Under the pieces are notes generated by a model. That model was not told where the DNA came from, did not search any database, and saw only the letters and a list, made by a program, of their open reading frames with translations. A program made the position numbers and the translations under genes. A stretch of DNA of 64,000 nt, from assembly GCF_040126305.1 (NCBI RefSeq), contig NZ_CP149512.1, positions 248,001 through 312,000 on the forward strand, read 5' to 3'. Shown here piece after piece: positions 1 through 8,781 of this stretch; position 1 is the first letter of the stretch; each line of letters starts with the position of its first letter. This stretch comes from Pararhizobium sp. A13 (GTDB taxonomy: Bacteria; Pseudomonadota; Alphaproteobacteria; Rhizobiales; Rhizobiaceae).

Positions 1-9
1 GGGAAAGGG

Positions 10-879
10 CTATCTCAATCGCTCTCGCAGAAACTCGATAAACCGCTGCGTCTTCGCGGGCAGCAACCGTGTCTCGGTAATCGCAAAGACTGGCGTGGGT
101 GCACCCTGCCACTGCGGCAGAATGCGTTGCAGCCGTTTGTCCGCCAGTTCATCGGACACGATCTCTTCCGGCAGGATGACGATGCCCATGTTCAGGGTGG
201 CGAGGCGGCGGATCATCCCTACGCTGTTAAGCCGGAACCTGCCGCCAATGGCGGCCTCTACCGTTTCTGTCCCGTTGCTCAGCGTCCAAACCTTGGTCTT
301 CAACATGCACAGGCATTGATGATCGGACAAGCCTGAAGGCTCGCTTGGTTCCCCGTTGAGTTCGAGATAGCGTGGTGACGCGTAGAGGCGCGGCGACAGA
401 CGAGCCAGCAGTCGCGCGATCATGTGGGACGGCTCTGGCTCTCCCATACGAATTGCCACATCAAATGGCTCCGCCACCAGATCGACCCTGCGCGGTGTCA
501 GATCGAACTCGAAACTGATGCCAGCGTATCGCTGTGCGAATTCGGCGATCAGCGGGGCCAAATACGTATTTGCAAAATCCACAGGCAGGGATACCCGCAG
601 AAGGCCGCTTGGCTGCTCCAGCATCTCGCCGAGTTGCTCATGCGCCAGCCGTGCTTCGTCAACGATGCGCTTGCAGCGCTCGAAGTAGATCTGACCAGCT
701 TCCGTCAGCTCGATTCGTCGCGTCGTGCGGTGCAAAAGCCGCAGTCCGATCGCCCTCTCCAGCAAGCTGATCCGGCGGGATAGGGTGGAATTGGGCACGT
801 TGATCGCTTCGGCCGCTTTACGGAAGCTGCGCGCCTTCACGACCTCGACAAACAGAGCCATGTCATTCAGAAGTTGCAT
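10..879 (-). CDS. LysR-family transcriptional regulator
   Basis: A 289-residue LysR-type regulator. The N-terminal winged helix-turn-helix covers about residues 1-60 (motif region SFRKAAEAINVPNSTLSRRI) and is followed by a linker helix and a periplasmic-binding-like effector domain from about residue 90. Two ATGs are adjacent, at 882 and 879. The GGAG lies only 2 bases before the first and 5 before the second, so 879 is preferred. The gene is divergent from the Old Yellow Enzyme gene at 984 and probably controls it; LysR regulators commonly act on the neighbouring divergent gene. The effector is not deducible. The HTH resembles the subgroup that often regulates small redox enzymes, but this is inference. 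Confidence 0.9.
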   Translation of the reverse strand: MQLLNDMALFVEVVKARSFRKAAEAINVPNSTLSRRISLLERAIGLRLLHRTTRRIELTEAGQIYFERCKRIVDEARLAHEQLGEMLEQPSGLLRVSLPVDFANTYLAPLIAEFAQRYAGISFEFDLTPRRVDLVAEPFDVAIRMGEPEPSHMIARLLARLSPRLYASPRYLELNGEPSEPSGLSDHQCLCMLKTKVWTLSNGTETVEAAIGGRFRLNSVGMIRRLATLNMGIVILPEEIVSDELADKRLQRILPQWQGAPTPVFAITETRLLPAKTQRFIEFLRERLR

Positions 880-891
880 CATTGCTCCATC

Positions 892-906
892 AATGGATCA
901 ATCATT
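892..906. promoter_or_regulatory. Inverted repeat in LysR/OYE divergent promoter
   Basis: AATG and CATT arms flank a 7-base centre in the roughly 100-bp gap between the divergent LysR and alkene reductase genes. The site sits just upstream of the LysR start. It is a weak candidate operator seen only by eye. Confidence 0.25.
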
Positions 907-983
907 TCCATACTAGCCTATTTATCCTGATCGGTGCAGCAACCATTTATTGCGGGAGATAATCAAGAAGGACATTCCCGAAC

Positions 984-2057
984 ATGAGCCAAATCTTCAC
1001 GCCCGTTCATATCGGCCGCTACGAACTTCCCAATCGCCTCGTCATGGCTCCGATGACGCGCTCCCGAGCCAATGACGACGACGGCGTGCCCACCGATATC
1101 GTGGCGACCTATTACAGCCAGCGGGCAGGTGCCGGGCTTATCATCAGCGAAGGCGTATACCCAACTGCCACTGGCAAGGGCCATGTGCGCACGCCAGGCA
1201 TTGAGACCGACGCCCAGGTGGACGCCTGGAAGCGCGTGACGGACGCCGTTCATGCTCGTGGCGCTCGCATCTTCATGCAGCTCATGCATTGCGGACGTAT
1301 CTCGCACCCATCTTTGCTTCCTGCGAACGCGCAGCCGGTCGCACCGTCTGCAATCAAGCCAGCGGGTCAGACATGGACGGCCAGCGGCCAGCAGGAATTC
1401 GTCACACCCCATGAACTGAGCGTCGCCGAAATCGCCGATGTTGTCGCCGGATACCGCGCGGCTACCCGCCGGGCGCTTGAGGCTGGCTTCGATGGCGTCG
1501 AGTTACATGCCGCATCGGGATATCTGCCGGAACAGTTCCTCTCTTCGGGCAGCAACAAGCGCGAGGATCAGTATGGCGGCCCGATCGAGAACCGCGCCCG
1601 TTTCATCCTGGAAGTATTGACAGCGATGGTGAAAGAGGCCGGCGGTGATCGCGTCGGTATCAAGATATCGCCCGAGATGAACTACAATGACATCAGCGAC
1701 GTCAATCCGCAGGCGACCTACTGGCACCTCGTCGAGCAACTGAATGCGTTCAATCTCGCCTATCTGCATGTCGCACTCTTTGGAACGCCGTTCGACTACC
1801 ACGCGCTGCTCAAGCCTCGCTTCAACGGTGCGTACCTGATGGGCGGCGGGCTTGACCGTGCCAAGGCCGAGGCGGCGCTGAAAAAGGGGCAGGCCGACGC
1901 GGCGGTGTTTGGCAGTGCATTTCTCGCCAATCCGGACCTGCCGGCCCGTCTCCGTAATGGTGCGACACTCAATGCACCCGACAGGGAGACGTTCTTCTCA
2001 GCGGGAGAGAAGGGTTATATCGACTACGCGTCACTAGATGCGGCTGAACCCGCCTGA
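984..2057 (+). CDS. Old Yellow Enzyme family alkene reductase (NADH:flavin oxidoreductase)
   Basis: A 357-residue FMN-dependent TIM-barrel ene-reductase of the OYE/NemA class, the usual length for this family. It opens with the typical 'IFTPVHIGRYELPNRLVMAPMTR' type start, cited here by its key stretch LVMAPMTR. It carries HCGRISHP near residue 98, the HAASGYLPEQF flavin/substrate loop and SGSNKREDQYGG near residue 190. Such enzymes reduce activated C=C bonds of enones, nitro compounds or quinones with NAD(P)H in the cytosol. The AAGGA element lies about 11 bases before the ATG. The gene stands alone, divergent from the LysR gene. The physiological substrate cannot be read from sequence. Confidence 0.92.
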   Translation: MSQIFTPVHIGRYELPNRLVMAPMTRSRANDDDGVPTDIVATYYSQRAGAGLIISEGVYPTATGKGHVRTPGIETDAQVDAWKRVTDAVHARGARIFMQLMHCGRISHPSLLPANAQPVAPSAIKPAGQTWTASGQQEFVTPHELSVAEIADVVAGYRAATRRALEAGFDGVELHAASGYLPEQFLSSGSNKREDQYGGPIENRARFILEVLTAMVKEAGGDRVGIKISPEMNYNDISDVNPQATYWHLVEQLNAFNLAYLHVALFGTPFDYHALLKPRFNGAYLMGGGLDRAKAEAALKKGQADAAVFGSAFLANPDLPARLRNGATLNAPDRETFFSAGEKGYIDYASLDAAEPA

Positions 2058-2335
2058 CAAGGAAACGACGACTGCCGCCTGGCTGCACAATGTCTAATGA
2101 GGAAGCAATTCCGGACAGCGGCTGGGCGGCGTCCAAATTGCCGGCCTGATTATCTTTTCCAGGAACCGCTTGATTGAATGAGGTTGGCACTTCTCATAGA
2201 ACGTCCGCAAACCTGCAAGAGAATGAGATTGCTCTCTGTGATCGTCCGCAGCTGGCGGACGCCGATGGTCAGCCGGACAGACCGATTTCAACCGGCACAG
2301 CGCGGCGATAGCCTGTTCAGGGCCAGAGGGCCGGA

Positions 2336-3091
2336 CTACGCTACGGCTTGAGCACCGGTAATTTCGACCAGGGAACCACACATGAATGCGGCTTCGTCGG
2401 ATGCGAGGAAGGCGACGAGCGCTGCGACTTCTTCCGGCTTGCCGATGCGGCCGAAGGGCACGAGTTTGTCGAGATCGGCGATTGTTCGACCCGACCTCTT
2501 GACGCCAGCCTCCAGCATCGGCGTGTGGATCTCCCCCGGGCAAACTGCGTTCACGCGGATCTTGTCGGGAGCGTAATCGCGCGCCAGATTCTGGGTGAAG
2601 GCGGCTACGGCGGCCTTGGTGGTATTGTAGGCGATGTGGTTCGGCGCCGGGTAGAGTCCCCATTGCGATGCCGTGTTGACGATCGCGCCGCCTCCAGCCG
2701 CGATCATGTGCGGTATCACGGCCCGGCAAAGATGGAACATGGAGTCGAGATTGACGGTGAAGCTGACGTGCCAGTCGTCATCCGTCAGCGAGAGAAGGTT
2801 GCCGCGCCGATTGATGCCGGCATTGTTGATAAGAACATCCACCCTCCCCTTGAGCGCGACCGCGTTTTCTACCAGCCGGAAGCAAGCGTCCTTCTGCGAA
2901 ATATCGGCCGCAAACGCGACCGCCACGCCGCCAACCGCCTCGATGTCTGCCGCGACCACGCCAGCAGCCTCGCCATTCATGTCGGATACGACGACGAGAG
3001 CCCCTTCTTGCGCCAGACGTCGGGAGATCGCCGAGCCTATGCCGCCGCCACCGCCGGTGACGATCGCAACCTTGCCTTCGAACCTTTTCAT
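2336..3091 (-). CDS. SDR-family oxidoreductase (distal gene of hydroxyproline-type operon)
   Basis: A 251-residue classical short-chain dehydrogenase. It has the cofactor motif TGGGGGIG near residue 12, NNAG near 91, a catalytic Ser in the TASQWG stretch and YNTTK as the Tyr-Lys pair. The D37-like acidic residue after strand beta-2 (SDMNG) suggests NAD preference. It is the last gene of the leftward operon that starts at the ABC transporter, 20 bp after the preceding SDR. Substrate unknown; location suggests a hydroxy- or keto-acid linked to hydroxyproline or a related imino acid. Downstream (2058-2335) I see no gene, only a small 6-bp-stem hairpin at 2244-2260. Confidence 0.88.
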   Translation of the reverse strand: MKRFEGKVAIVTGGGGGIGSAISRRLAQEGALVVVSDMNGEAAGVVAADIEAVGGVAVAFAADISQKDACFRLVENAVALKGRVDVLINNAGINRRGNLLSLTDDDWHVSFTVNLDSMFHLCRAVIPHMIAAGGGAIVNTASQWGLYPAPNHIAYNTTKAAVAAFTQNLARDYAPDKIRVNAVCPGEIHTPMLEAGVKRSGRTIADLDKLVPFGRIGKPEEVAALVAFLASDEAAFMCGSLVEITGAQAVA

Positions 3092-3111
3092 GATCTGCTC
3101 CTCGATTTCGA

Positions 3112-3867
3112 CTATCGGATGTAGCTGCCACCGTTCACATCGAGCGTCGCTCCGTTCAGCGAACGCTGCGAGGGACGCAGCACGAAGGCGACGAGTTCGG
3201 CGATCTCTGAGGGCTGTGCCATCTCGCTGATCGGAATATCGGCGACGGCCGCCTGCTTGCCGAATTTCGCGATGAACTCGTCGGCCATTTCGGTCTGAAC
3301 CCAGCCTGGCGCGATCGCCACGGCAACGACGCCGTCTGCGCCGAAACTGCGCGCGATCGACTTCGTCAGGTTGACGAGCGCCGCCTTGGTCGCGCCATAA
3401 GGCATGGCGTCGGCCGCATAGCCGCGCTGACCAGCGCGGCTTGCAATGTTGACGATCCGCCCACCGCCATGCGCCTTGAAGTGCCTAAGTGCCTCCTTGC
3501 AGAGATCGGTCGCGGCAAAGAAATTCACCTGGAACTCCTTCTGCCAGGCGCCTCGCCAGGCACCCGCTTCGGCGTCGATCGAAATCTCGGTGCGGATGCC
3601 GGCATTGTTGACGAGTGCATGTATAACCCCGACGGCGCTTTCGGCCTCCCGCCAGAGCTCGAAGGCGCCGCCTGCCGTCGAGAGATCCGCCTGAACGATC
3701 AATCCCTCCTCCGGAAGGCGCGCCAGAAGCGCCGATGCCGCCGCCCTGTCACGACCGTAGTGGATGATCGGACGCGCGCCTTCTTCCGCCAGGCGCTCGA
3801 CGATGGCAGCGCCAATGCCGCCCGACGCGCCGGTAACGAGCACGTTGTGACCTGATAGAGACTTCAT
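3112..3867 (-). CDS. SDR-family oxidoreductase
   Basis: A 251-residue classical SDR with TGASGGIG near residue 12, NNAG at about 89, the Ser-containing NIASRAG stretch and YGATK as the catalytic Tyr/Lys. The C-terminus carries a LDVNGG-type end typical of FabG-like enzymes. The gene lies 11 bp behind the racemase-superfamily gene and 20 bp ahead of the second SDR, so all three are likely cotranscribed. The residue after beta-2 (HYGRDR) is basic, compatible with NADP(H). Exact substrate unknown. The two SDRs are not close duplicates and probably have separate roles. Confidence 0.88.
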   Translation of the reverse strand: MKSLSGHNVLVTGASGGIGAAIVERLAEEGARPIIHYGRDRAAASALLARLPEEGLIVQADLSTAGGAFELWREAESAVGVIHALVNNAGIRTEISIDAEAGAWRGAWQKEFQVNFFAATDLCKEALRHFKAHGGGRIVNIASRAGQRGYAADAMPYGATKAALVNLTKSIARSFGADGVVAVAIAPGWVQTEMADEFIAKFGKQAAVADIPISEMAQPSEIAELVAFVLRPSQRSLNGATLDVNGGSYIR

Positions 3868-3878
3868 CGTTCCCCCCT

Positions 3879-4916
3879 TCAGCCCAGCATATCGACCTGC
3901 GGTCCCCAGCTATCGGACAGGGCAAACCCGTTTCTGAACAGATCCTCCTGCGAAATGCGGAGCTGCTCGCGGCCGTAGATCCAGCCCAGTCCTGTGATCC
4001 TCGGCAGCACTGCAGGACGCCCACCCACCTCGGTCGTGCCGGTCGCCTCCGCGATGAACTCACCGCCGATGATCGAACGCGACGTCCGTCGATCCCCAAC
4101 CGCAATCTGTCCGCGCGCGAACAATGTCGCGAGGTTTGCGGAGCTTCCTGTCCCACAGGGAGATCGGTCAACGCGGCCGGGTTTCAACGTCGTGCAGGTA
4201 CGCACCGCGCCATCCGATTCCTGCCCGCGGAACATCACATAGGCGATTTCGTCGACACCGCTCAGCTCCGGATGCTTCACGCTCACCTGTTCGCTCATGA
4301 GCGACTTCAGGTCGATCCCCGCCTCGGCCAGATAGCGCGCATTGGCCGGCGCGATATCGATCCCGATCTGATCGACATCGACGATCGCATAGTAGACGCC
4401 GCCGAACGCAATATCGACCTTGATGCGCCCCCAGCGCGGCGTATCGACTTCCTGGTCGAGCGCCTCGGCGAAACTCGGCACGTTGTCGAGACTGACCGAC
4501 AGGCAGCGACCGTCTCGACAAACGGCACGCGCAACGATCAACCCGGCCGGCGTGTCGAGCCGCACAACAGTTTCCGGTTCGCGCATTGGAACACGACCGC
4601 TTTCGAGGAGCGCAGTCACGACGCAGATGCAGTTGCTGCCGGACATCGGATGGGCGCGATCGGCCTGCAGAACAATGAAGCCGGCGTCCGCGTCCGGTCT
4701 GGTCGGCGCGAGCAGGAGATTGACGGACATCGCAACGCTCGCCCGCGGCTCGAGGGTGACGAATCGGCGGAGTGTGTCGTCGACACTGTTGATATGGTTC
4801 ATCTTGTCGAGCATGGTCGCGCCCGGGATTTCAGGTGCGCCGCCGACGATCACCTTGCCGATCTCACCCTGGCAATGAACCAGAAGCAGGTCGAGTGCCC
4901 GATCCCAGCCAATCAT
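3879..4916 (-). CDS. Proline racemase superfamily enzyme, Ser/Cys type (hydroxyproline epimerase / trans-3-hydroxyproline dehydratase)
   Basis: A 345-residue proline racemase superfamily protein. The two catalytic positions are Ser92 in MSGSNC and Cys254 in SPCGTGSS. In this family a Cys/Cys pair gives racemases or 4-hydroxyproline 2-epimerases and Thr/Cys gives trans-3-hydroxy-L-proline dehydratases. Ser/Cys members have been reported as bifunctional dehydratase/epimerases. The enzyme therefore probably acts on trans-4- and/or trans-3-hydroxy-L-proline. Its ATG overlaps the aldehyde dehydrogenase stop as ATGA, so the two are translationally coupled. The neighbouring D-amino-acid oxidoreductase, DapA-like enzyme and ALDH fit the D-hydroxyproline to alpha-ketoglutarate route. 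Which activity dominates cannot be settled by reading. Confidence 0.88.
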   Translation of the reverse strand: MIGWDRALDLLLVHCQGEIGKVIVGGAPEIPGATMLDKMNHINSVDDTLRRFVTLEPRASVAMSVNLLLAPTRPDADAGFIVLQADRAHPMSGSNCICVVTALLESGRVPMREPETVVRLDTPAGLIVARAVCRDGRCLSVSLDNVPSFAEALDQEVDTPRWGRIKVDIAFGGVYYAIVDVDQIGIDIAPANARYLAEAGIDLKSLMSEQVSVKHPELSGVDEIAYVMFRGQESDGAVRTCTTLKPGRVDRSPCGTGSSANLATLFARGQIAVGDRRTSRSIIGGEFIAEATGTTEVGGRPAVLPRITGLGWIYGREQLRISQEDLFRNGFALSDSWGPQVDMLG

Positions 4917-6403
4917 GCCCGCACCACCGGTTTAACGTACCAACCCCAGGGATCCTCGCTGACATATTTGGTGATTTGCTTCGTCTCGAGATAGTTCTCG
5001 AGACCCCAACGGCCAAGTTCACGGCCGATGCCCGACTCCTTGTAGCCGCCCCATGGTGCCTCGGTGAAGGTCGGCTGCGAGCAGTTGATCCAGACGATGC
5101 CCGCCCTGAATGCTGCGGCGACGCGCTCGGCGCGAACATCATCCTTGGACATCACCGCAGCAGCCAATCCGAAGCGGGAGTCGTTTGCAAGCGCGATCGC
5201 TTCCTCTTCGGTCGAGAACGGCCTGACGCAGACGACCGGACCAAAGATCTCCTCACGCCAGGCGTCACTGTCCAGGGGAACATCCGTCAGGATCGTGGGC
5301 TCCAGATAGTAGCCCTTGTCGACGCCTTCTGGCGGCTTCCCGCCGCATGCGACCGTCGCACCGGCGGACCTACCAGCCTCGATCGCCGCGACGACCTGCT
5401 CGTATTGACGCTTCGAGACCAGCGGTCCGAGCAGCACGCCCTCGTCGAGACCGTTACCGATCTTGATTTTCCCCGCCTCCTCGACAAGACGCGCCAACAG
5501 GCGGTCGTAAATTCCTTCCTGGACGAGGACGCGTGACGTGGCGGAGCAGACCTGTCCCTGGTTCCAGAAGATACCGAACATGATCCATTCGACAGCCTCG
5601 CCGATATCCGCATCATCGAAGACGACAAAGGGCGACTTGCCGCCGAGTTCGAGGCTGACGCGCTTGATGTCGCGGGCTGCGGCCGCCATGATTTTCGAAC
5701 CAACCGGGCCAGAGCCGGTGAACGCCAGCTTATCGATGCCCGGATGATCGATGATCGCCTGTCCAGCGACGGAGCCTGCCCCCGTCACGATGTTCAGCAC
5801 GCCGGGAGGAAGCTTCGCTTCTTCGGCTATGGCGCCGAGCTCAAGGGCGGTGAGCGAGGTCAATTCGGCCGGTTTGAGAACAATTGTGCAGCCGGCCGCC
5901 AGCGCAGGAGCGACTTTCCAGGCTGCCATCAGCAGCGGGTAATTCCAGGGAATGATGGCGCCGGCGACGCCGAGCGGTTCCTTCACGGCTTTAGAGGTAA
6001 AGCGGCCGTCGGCAAGTGCGATCGGCTCTTCCGGATTGTTGTCGAGCTGTACGGCAAGGTCCGCGTAGAAGTCGAAACAGCCGGCGGCATCGGCGATATC
6101 CCAATCTGCCTCCGGGAACGGCTTGCCGTTGTCGATCACCTCAAGGCGGGCAATTTCCGCCTGACGGGCGCGGATGCCGTTCGCAATGGCACGGAGATAG
6201 ACGGCACGCTGGCTGCCGCTCAGCTTGGGCCAGCCGTCCTTGTCAAAGGCTCTGCGAGCGGCCTTGACCGCAGCATCGACGTCTTCGGCCGTTGCCGCTG
6301 GCGCATGATGGATAACCTCCTCGGTCGCCGGGTTGATAACGGCGAAGGTCCTGCCCTGTGCCGGTTTGACCCAGCGACCATCGATATAGAGTTCGGTGCG
6401 CAT
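4913..6403 (-). CDS. Aldehyde dehydrogenase (likely alpha-ketoglutarate semialdehyde dehydrogenase)
   Basis: A 496-residue NAD(P)-dependent aldehyde dehydrogenase. It has the PWNYPLLMAAWK and KPAELTSLTALE cofactor segments, catalytic Glu in SLELGGKS and nucleophilic Cys in NQGQVCSATS, with the ELGRWGLENY end. By family resemblance it lies near betaine-aldehyde-type ALDHs. In this operon the expected reaction is oxidation of alpha-ketoglutarate semialdehyde, the product of the DapA-like deaminase, to alpha-ketoglutarate. CGGGAGA precedes the ATG by about 8 bases. It follows a relic of an SDR gene and overlaps the downstream racemase-family gene by four bases. Confidence 0.88.
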   Translation of the reverse strand: MRTELYIDGRWVKPAQGRTFAVINPATEEVIHHAPAATAEDVDAAVKAARRAFDKDGWPKLSGSQRAVYLRAIANGIRARQAEIARLEVIDNGKPFPEADWDIADAAGCFDFYADLAVQLDNNPEEPIALADGRFTSKAVKEPLGVAGAIIPWNYPLLMAAWKVAPALAAGCTIVLKPAELTSLTALELGAIAEEAKLPPGVLNIVTGAGSVAGQAIIDHPGIDKLAFTGSGPVGSKIMAAAARDIKRVSLELGGKSPFVVFDDADIGEAVEWIMFGIFWNQGQVCSATSRVLVQEGIYDRLLARLVEEAGKIKIGNGLDEGVLLGPLVSKRQYEQVVAAIEAGRSAGATVACGGKPPEGVDKGYYLEPTILTDVPLDSDAWREEIFGPVVCVRPFSTEEEAIALANDSRFGLAAAVMSKDDVRAERVAAAFRAGIVWINCSQPTFTEAPWGGYKESGIGRELGRWGLENYLETKQITKYVSEDPWGWYVKPVVRA

Positions 6404-6404
6404 G

Positions 6405-6560
6405 TATATTATCTCCCGTTTGCCTTACGCAGCGACCAATGCCGCCGTCTACGCGGATGTTTTGGCCGGCGATGAAACCGGCATCGTCGGAAAGTCAGAA
6501 AGCCGCCGTCTTGGCGATCGCGGCGAGCGGCCGGCCGTTTTCGGGATTGACTCATCCATA
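6405..6560 (-). pseudogene. Remnant of an SDR gene (C-terminal end)
   Basis: Reading the minus strand gives PENGRPLAAIAKTAAF, then a TGA, then LSDDAGFIAGQNIRVDGG in the same frame. This matches the conserved C-terminal end of classical SDRs (FLASDDA...ITGQNIRVDGG pattern). Nothing resembling the rest of an SDR precedes it, because the oxidoreductase gene ends at 6577. The stop codon interrupts the reading frame and there is no start. It is best explained as the tail of a deleted third SDR between the oxidoreductase and the ALDH. Confidence 0.75.
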
Positions 6561-6576
6561 TCTTCCTCCTCTGTCA

Positions 6577-7812
6577 TCAGAACCGGTTTACCCGGTAGGG
6601 TCGAAGATCGATGGGCGGAGTGCGACCGGTCATGAGATCGCCGATCAGCCGTGCGGTTGTCGCCGCATAGGTCAGACCGAGATGTCCATGGCCCGTGGCG
6701 TAGAAGACGCCGTGATGCTTTGCCGAGGGGCCGATGATCGGCACGGTATCGGGAAGCGCCGGCCGGTGACCCATCCACTCCGTAGCCTCATCCGCCCGAA
6801 GACCCGGCAGGGCCTCCTTTGCGCGCTTGACGAGCACCTTTGCCCGCCGATAGTCCGGCGCAGCGTCGAGACCCGCCATTTCCACCGTACCGCCGACGCG
6901 AATCCCGCCGGCCGTCGGCGTGACCATGAAGGCGCGTGCCGGCCAGATGATCGAATGGCGCATTGAGATCCCCGGCGTCATGATCTGGGTGTGATAGCCA
7001 CGCTCCGTTTCGAGCGGGATGGGTTCGCCCAACTTGCGCGACAGCCGCGCGGTGTAGGCTCCGGTGCAGAGCACGATCTGCGAAGCGTCGATCGCGCGTC
7101 CGTCCTTAAGGCGGACAGCCTTGCCTTCGCCTGCAAGATCGAAACCGACGACATTGCCCTGCTCAAGCTTTCCGCCCAGGGAAAGGAAGTTCTCGCAGAG
7201 TTTTGCAACGAGCTGATAGGGATCCCGGATGGAGCGGTTGTCAGGGAAAAGGACAGCCTTGGCGATCTTCGTTGTCAGCGCGGGTTCAAGGTCGCGAATT
7301 GTATCGCCGCCGAGGATCTCGTGGCGGAGGCCGAAGCGCTCCAAGACGTCGATATGCTCCTTGTCCGCCTTGAACTCCGCTTCGTCCGCATAGAGACTGA
7401 GACATCCCTCCTGCGTCAGCATATCGGAAAGTCCGGTTGCCTTCAGGAGGTCGCGAAGATCGTCGTGAACGCGATGGCACAACGCTGCCCCCGCCGCTTC
7501 CAGTTCTCTCACGCGCGAAGGCCGGCTGGCCTCCAGAAACCGCAGGAACCAGGGCATGAGCTTTGGCAAATAGGAGGGCCGTATACGCACGGGTCCCTCC
7601 GGATCGAGCAGCCAGTTCGGCATCTGTGCCCAAATCGAGGGCCGGGATGCCGGCATGAATTCCGTGACCGCGATGCTTGCCATGTTGCCGTAGGACGCGC
7701 CTCTTCCTGGCGCGTCCCTGTCGATCAAGACGACGCTCGATCCGCGACGCTGCAGTTCGAAGGCAATGGAGACACCGATGATACCGGCGCCAACGACGGC
7801 AATGGGAGACAC
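6577..7812 (-). CDS. FAD-dependent D-amino-acid dehydrogenase (DadA-like; probable D-hydroxyproline oxidase)
   Basis: A 411-residue DAO-fold flavoprotein. The N-terminal dinucleotide motif is VVGAGIIGVSIAFELQRRGS and the C-terminal FAD contact GYATGHGHLGLT-like stretch appears as YATGHGHLGLT. Length and motifs match DadA or HypO-type enzymes, which oxidise D-amino acids (here cis-4-hydroxy-D-proline) to the imine and pass electrons to the membrane chain. A TTG at 7824 is also in frame. A GTG at 7812, with GAGG six bases upstream, fits better and places the Rossmann motif at the normal distance. It is in the same operon as the DapA-like deaminase that would take its pyrroline product. Confidence 0.87.
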   Translation of the reverse strand: MSPIAVVGAGIIGVSIAFELQRRGSSVVLIDRDAPGRGASYGNMASIAVTEFMPASRPSIWAQMPNWLLDPEGPVRIRPSYLPKLMPWFLRFLEASRPSRVRELEAAGAALCHRVHDDLRDLLKATGLSDMLTQEGCLSLYADEAEFKADKEHIDVLERFGLRHEILGGDTIRDLEPALTTKIAKAVLFPDNRSIRDPYQLVAKLCENFLSLGGKLEQGNVVGFDLAGEGKAVRLKDGRAIDASQIVLCTGAYTARLSRKLGEPIPLETERGYHTQIMTPGISMRHSIIWPARAFMVTPTAGGIRVGGTVEMAGLDAAPDYRRAKVLVKRAKEALPGLRADEATEWMGHRPALPDTVPIIGPSAKHHGVFYATGHGHLGLTYAATTARLIGDLMTGRTPPIDLRPYRVNRF

Positions 7813-7870
7813 GACATACCTCAAGGAAAGCGAAATGTATGGGGAGGCGTTTTGCGCCTCCCTTTCAGGC

Positions 7871-8749
7871 TTACCAATTCAAGATCGGCGCCATCGCCGC
7901 CTTGAATTCGACCTTTTCCTCTTCGGTCAAAGATCCCAGAGGAGCACGGCAGTCGCCTACCGGCGTGCCCTGGAGTTCGCAGCCATACTTGATCTTCTGC
8001 ACGAATTTGCCGCTCTCCAGGATGTTCATCGCGCGGTAGAGAACGGTCATCTGCTCGCGTGCCTTGTCGAGATCGCCGGAGCGGAACGTGCGGTCCAGAT
8101 CGCAGCAAGCCTTCGCCATGCAGTTGGCCGGTCCGCAAATCCAGGAATCGGCTCCCCAGAACATGAAGTCGAGCGCGATGTCGTCCGAACCCGAAACGAG
8201 GTCGATGCGGCCCTTGTAGCGGGCATGGATGTCGACGGCGCGCTGAAGGATGCCAGAGCTTTCCTTGATACCGATCACGCGCGGGTGGTCGGCCAGCGCA
8301 TCCATCAGCTCAAAGGAAATCTCGACGCCATCCTTCGGTGGGTAGTTGTAGAGGATGAGGCTGACATCGACGGCGTCGAGAACGGCGCGATAGTGGCTGA
8401 GCAGCTCAGCCTGGGTCGGGCGGGTGTAGAAAGGCGTCGCCAACAGCACGATATCGTAGCCGATCTCCTTGGCGCGCGCCGTATTTTCTATCACTTCGCG
8501 GGTCGCTGGCGCATTGGTGCCGGCAATCAGGATTTCATCGTCCTTGGCGAAATCCTTGACGAACCTCAGCACGTCCTCCCGCTCTTCGTTCGACATGGAG
8601 AAATATTCGCCCGTCGAACCGCAGGGTACCCAGCCGGTTGCACCCGCCTCCCGAAGGCTCAGCATGTGTTTTTCAAGAGCCTTGAAATCGATCTTGTTGT
8701 TCACGTCGAAGGGGGTGACAAGGGCCGGCATCACGCCTTTGAGTTTCAT
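7871..8749 (-). CDS. DapA/N-acetylneuraminate-lyase family enzyme (probable pyrroline-4-hydroxy-2-carboxylate deaminase)
   Basis: A 292-residue TIM-barrel Schiff-base enzyme. It has the substrate loop GSTGEYFSMS, Tyr in LYNYPPK and the Schiff-base Lys in VIGIKESSG. Dihydrodipicolinate synthase itself belongs to lysine synthesis. In a D-hydroxyproline context this fold provides the deaminase/dehydratase that converts 4-hydroxy-pyrroline-2-carboxylate to alpha-ketoglutarate semialdehyde. The ATG at 8749 is preceded by GGAGAC at good spacing and excludes 12 residues of a longer frame. The gene follows the permease by about 30 bp and precedes the oxidoreductase. Confidence 0.87.
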   Translation of the reverse strand: MKLKGVMPALVTPFDVNNKIDFKALEKHMLSLREAGATGWVPCGSTGEYFSMSNEEREDVLRFVKDFAKDDEILIAGTNAPATREVIENTARAKEIGYDIVLLATPFYTRPTQAELLSHYRAVLDAVDVSLILYNYPPKDGVEISFELMDALADHPRVIGIKESSGILQRAVDIHARYKGRIDLVSGSDDIALDFMFWGADSWICGPANCMAKACCDLDRTFRSGDLDKAREQMTVLYRAMNILESGKFVQKIKYGCELQGTPVGDCRAPLGSLTEEEKVEFKAAMAPILNW

Positions 8750-8781
8750 AGGATGTCTCCTTTTGGAATGTTGAATTGCCG

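Noticed and set aside
4913..6403. Betaine aldehyde dehydrogenase
   Set aside because: Sequence style is similar, but there is no choline dehydrogenase or betaine transporter nearby. The hydroxyproline-type neighbours make a semialdehyde substrate more likely.
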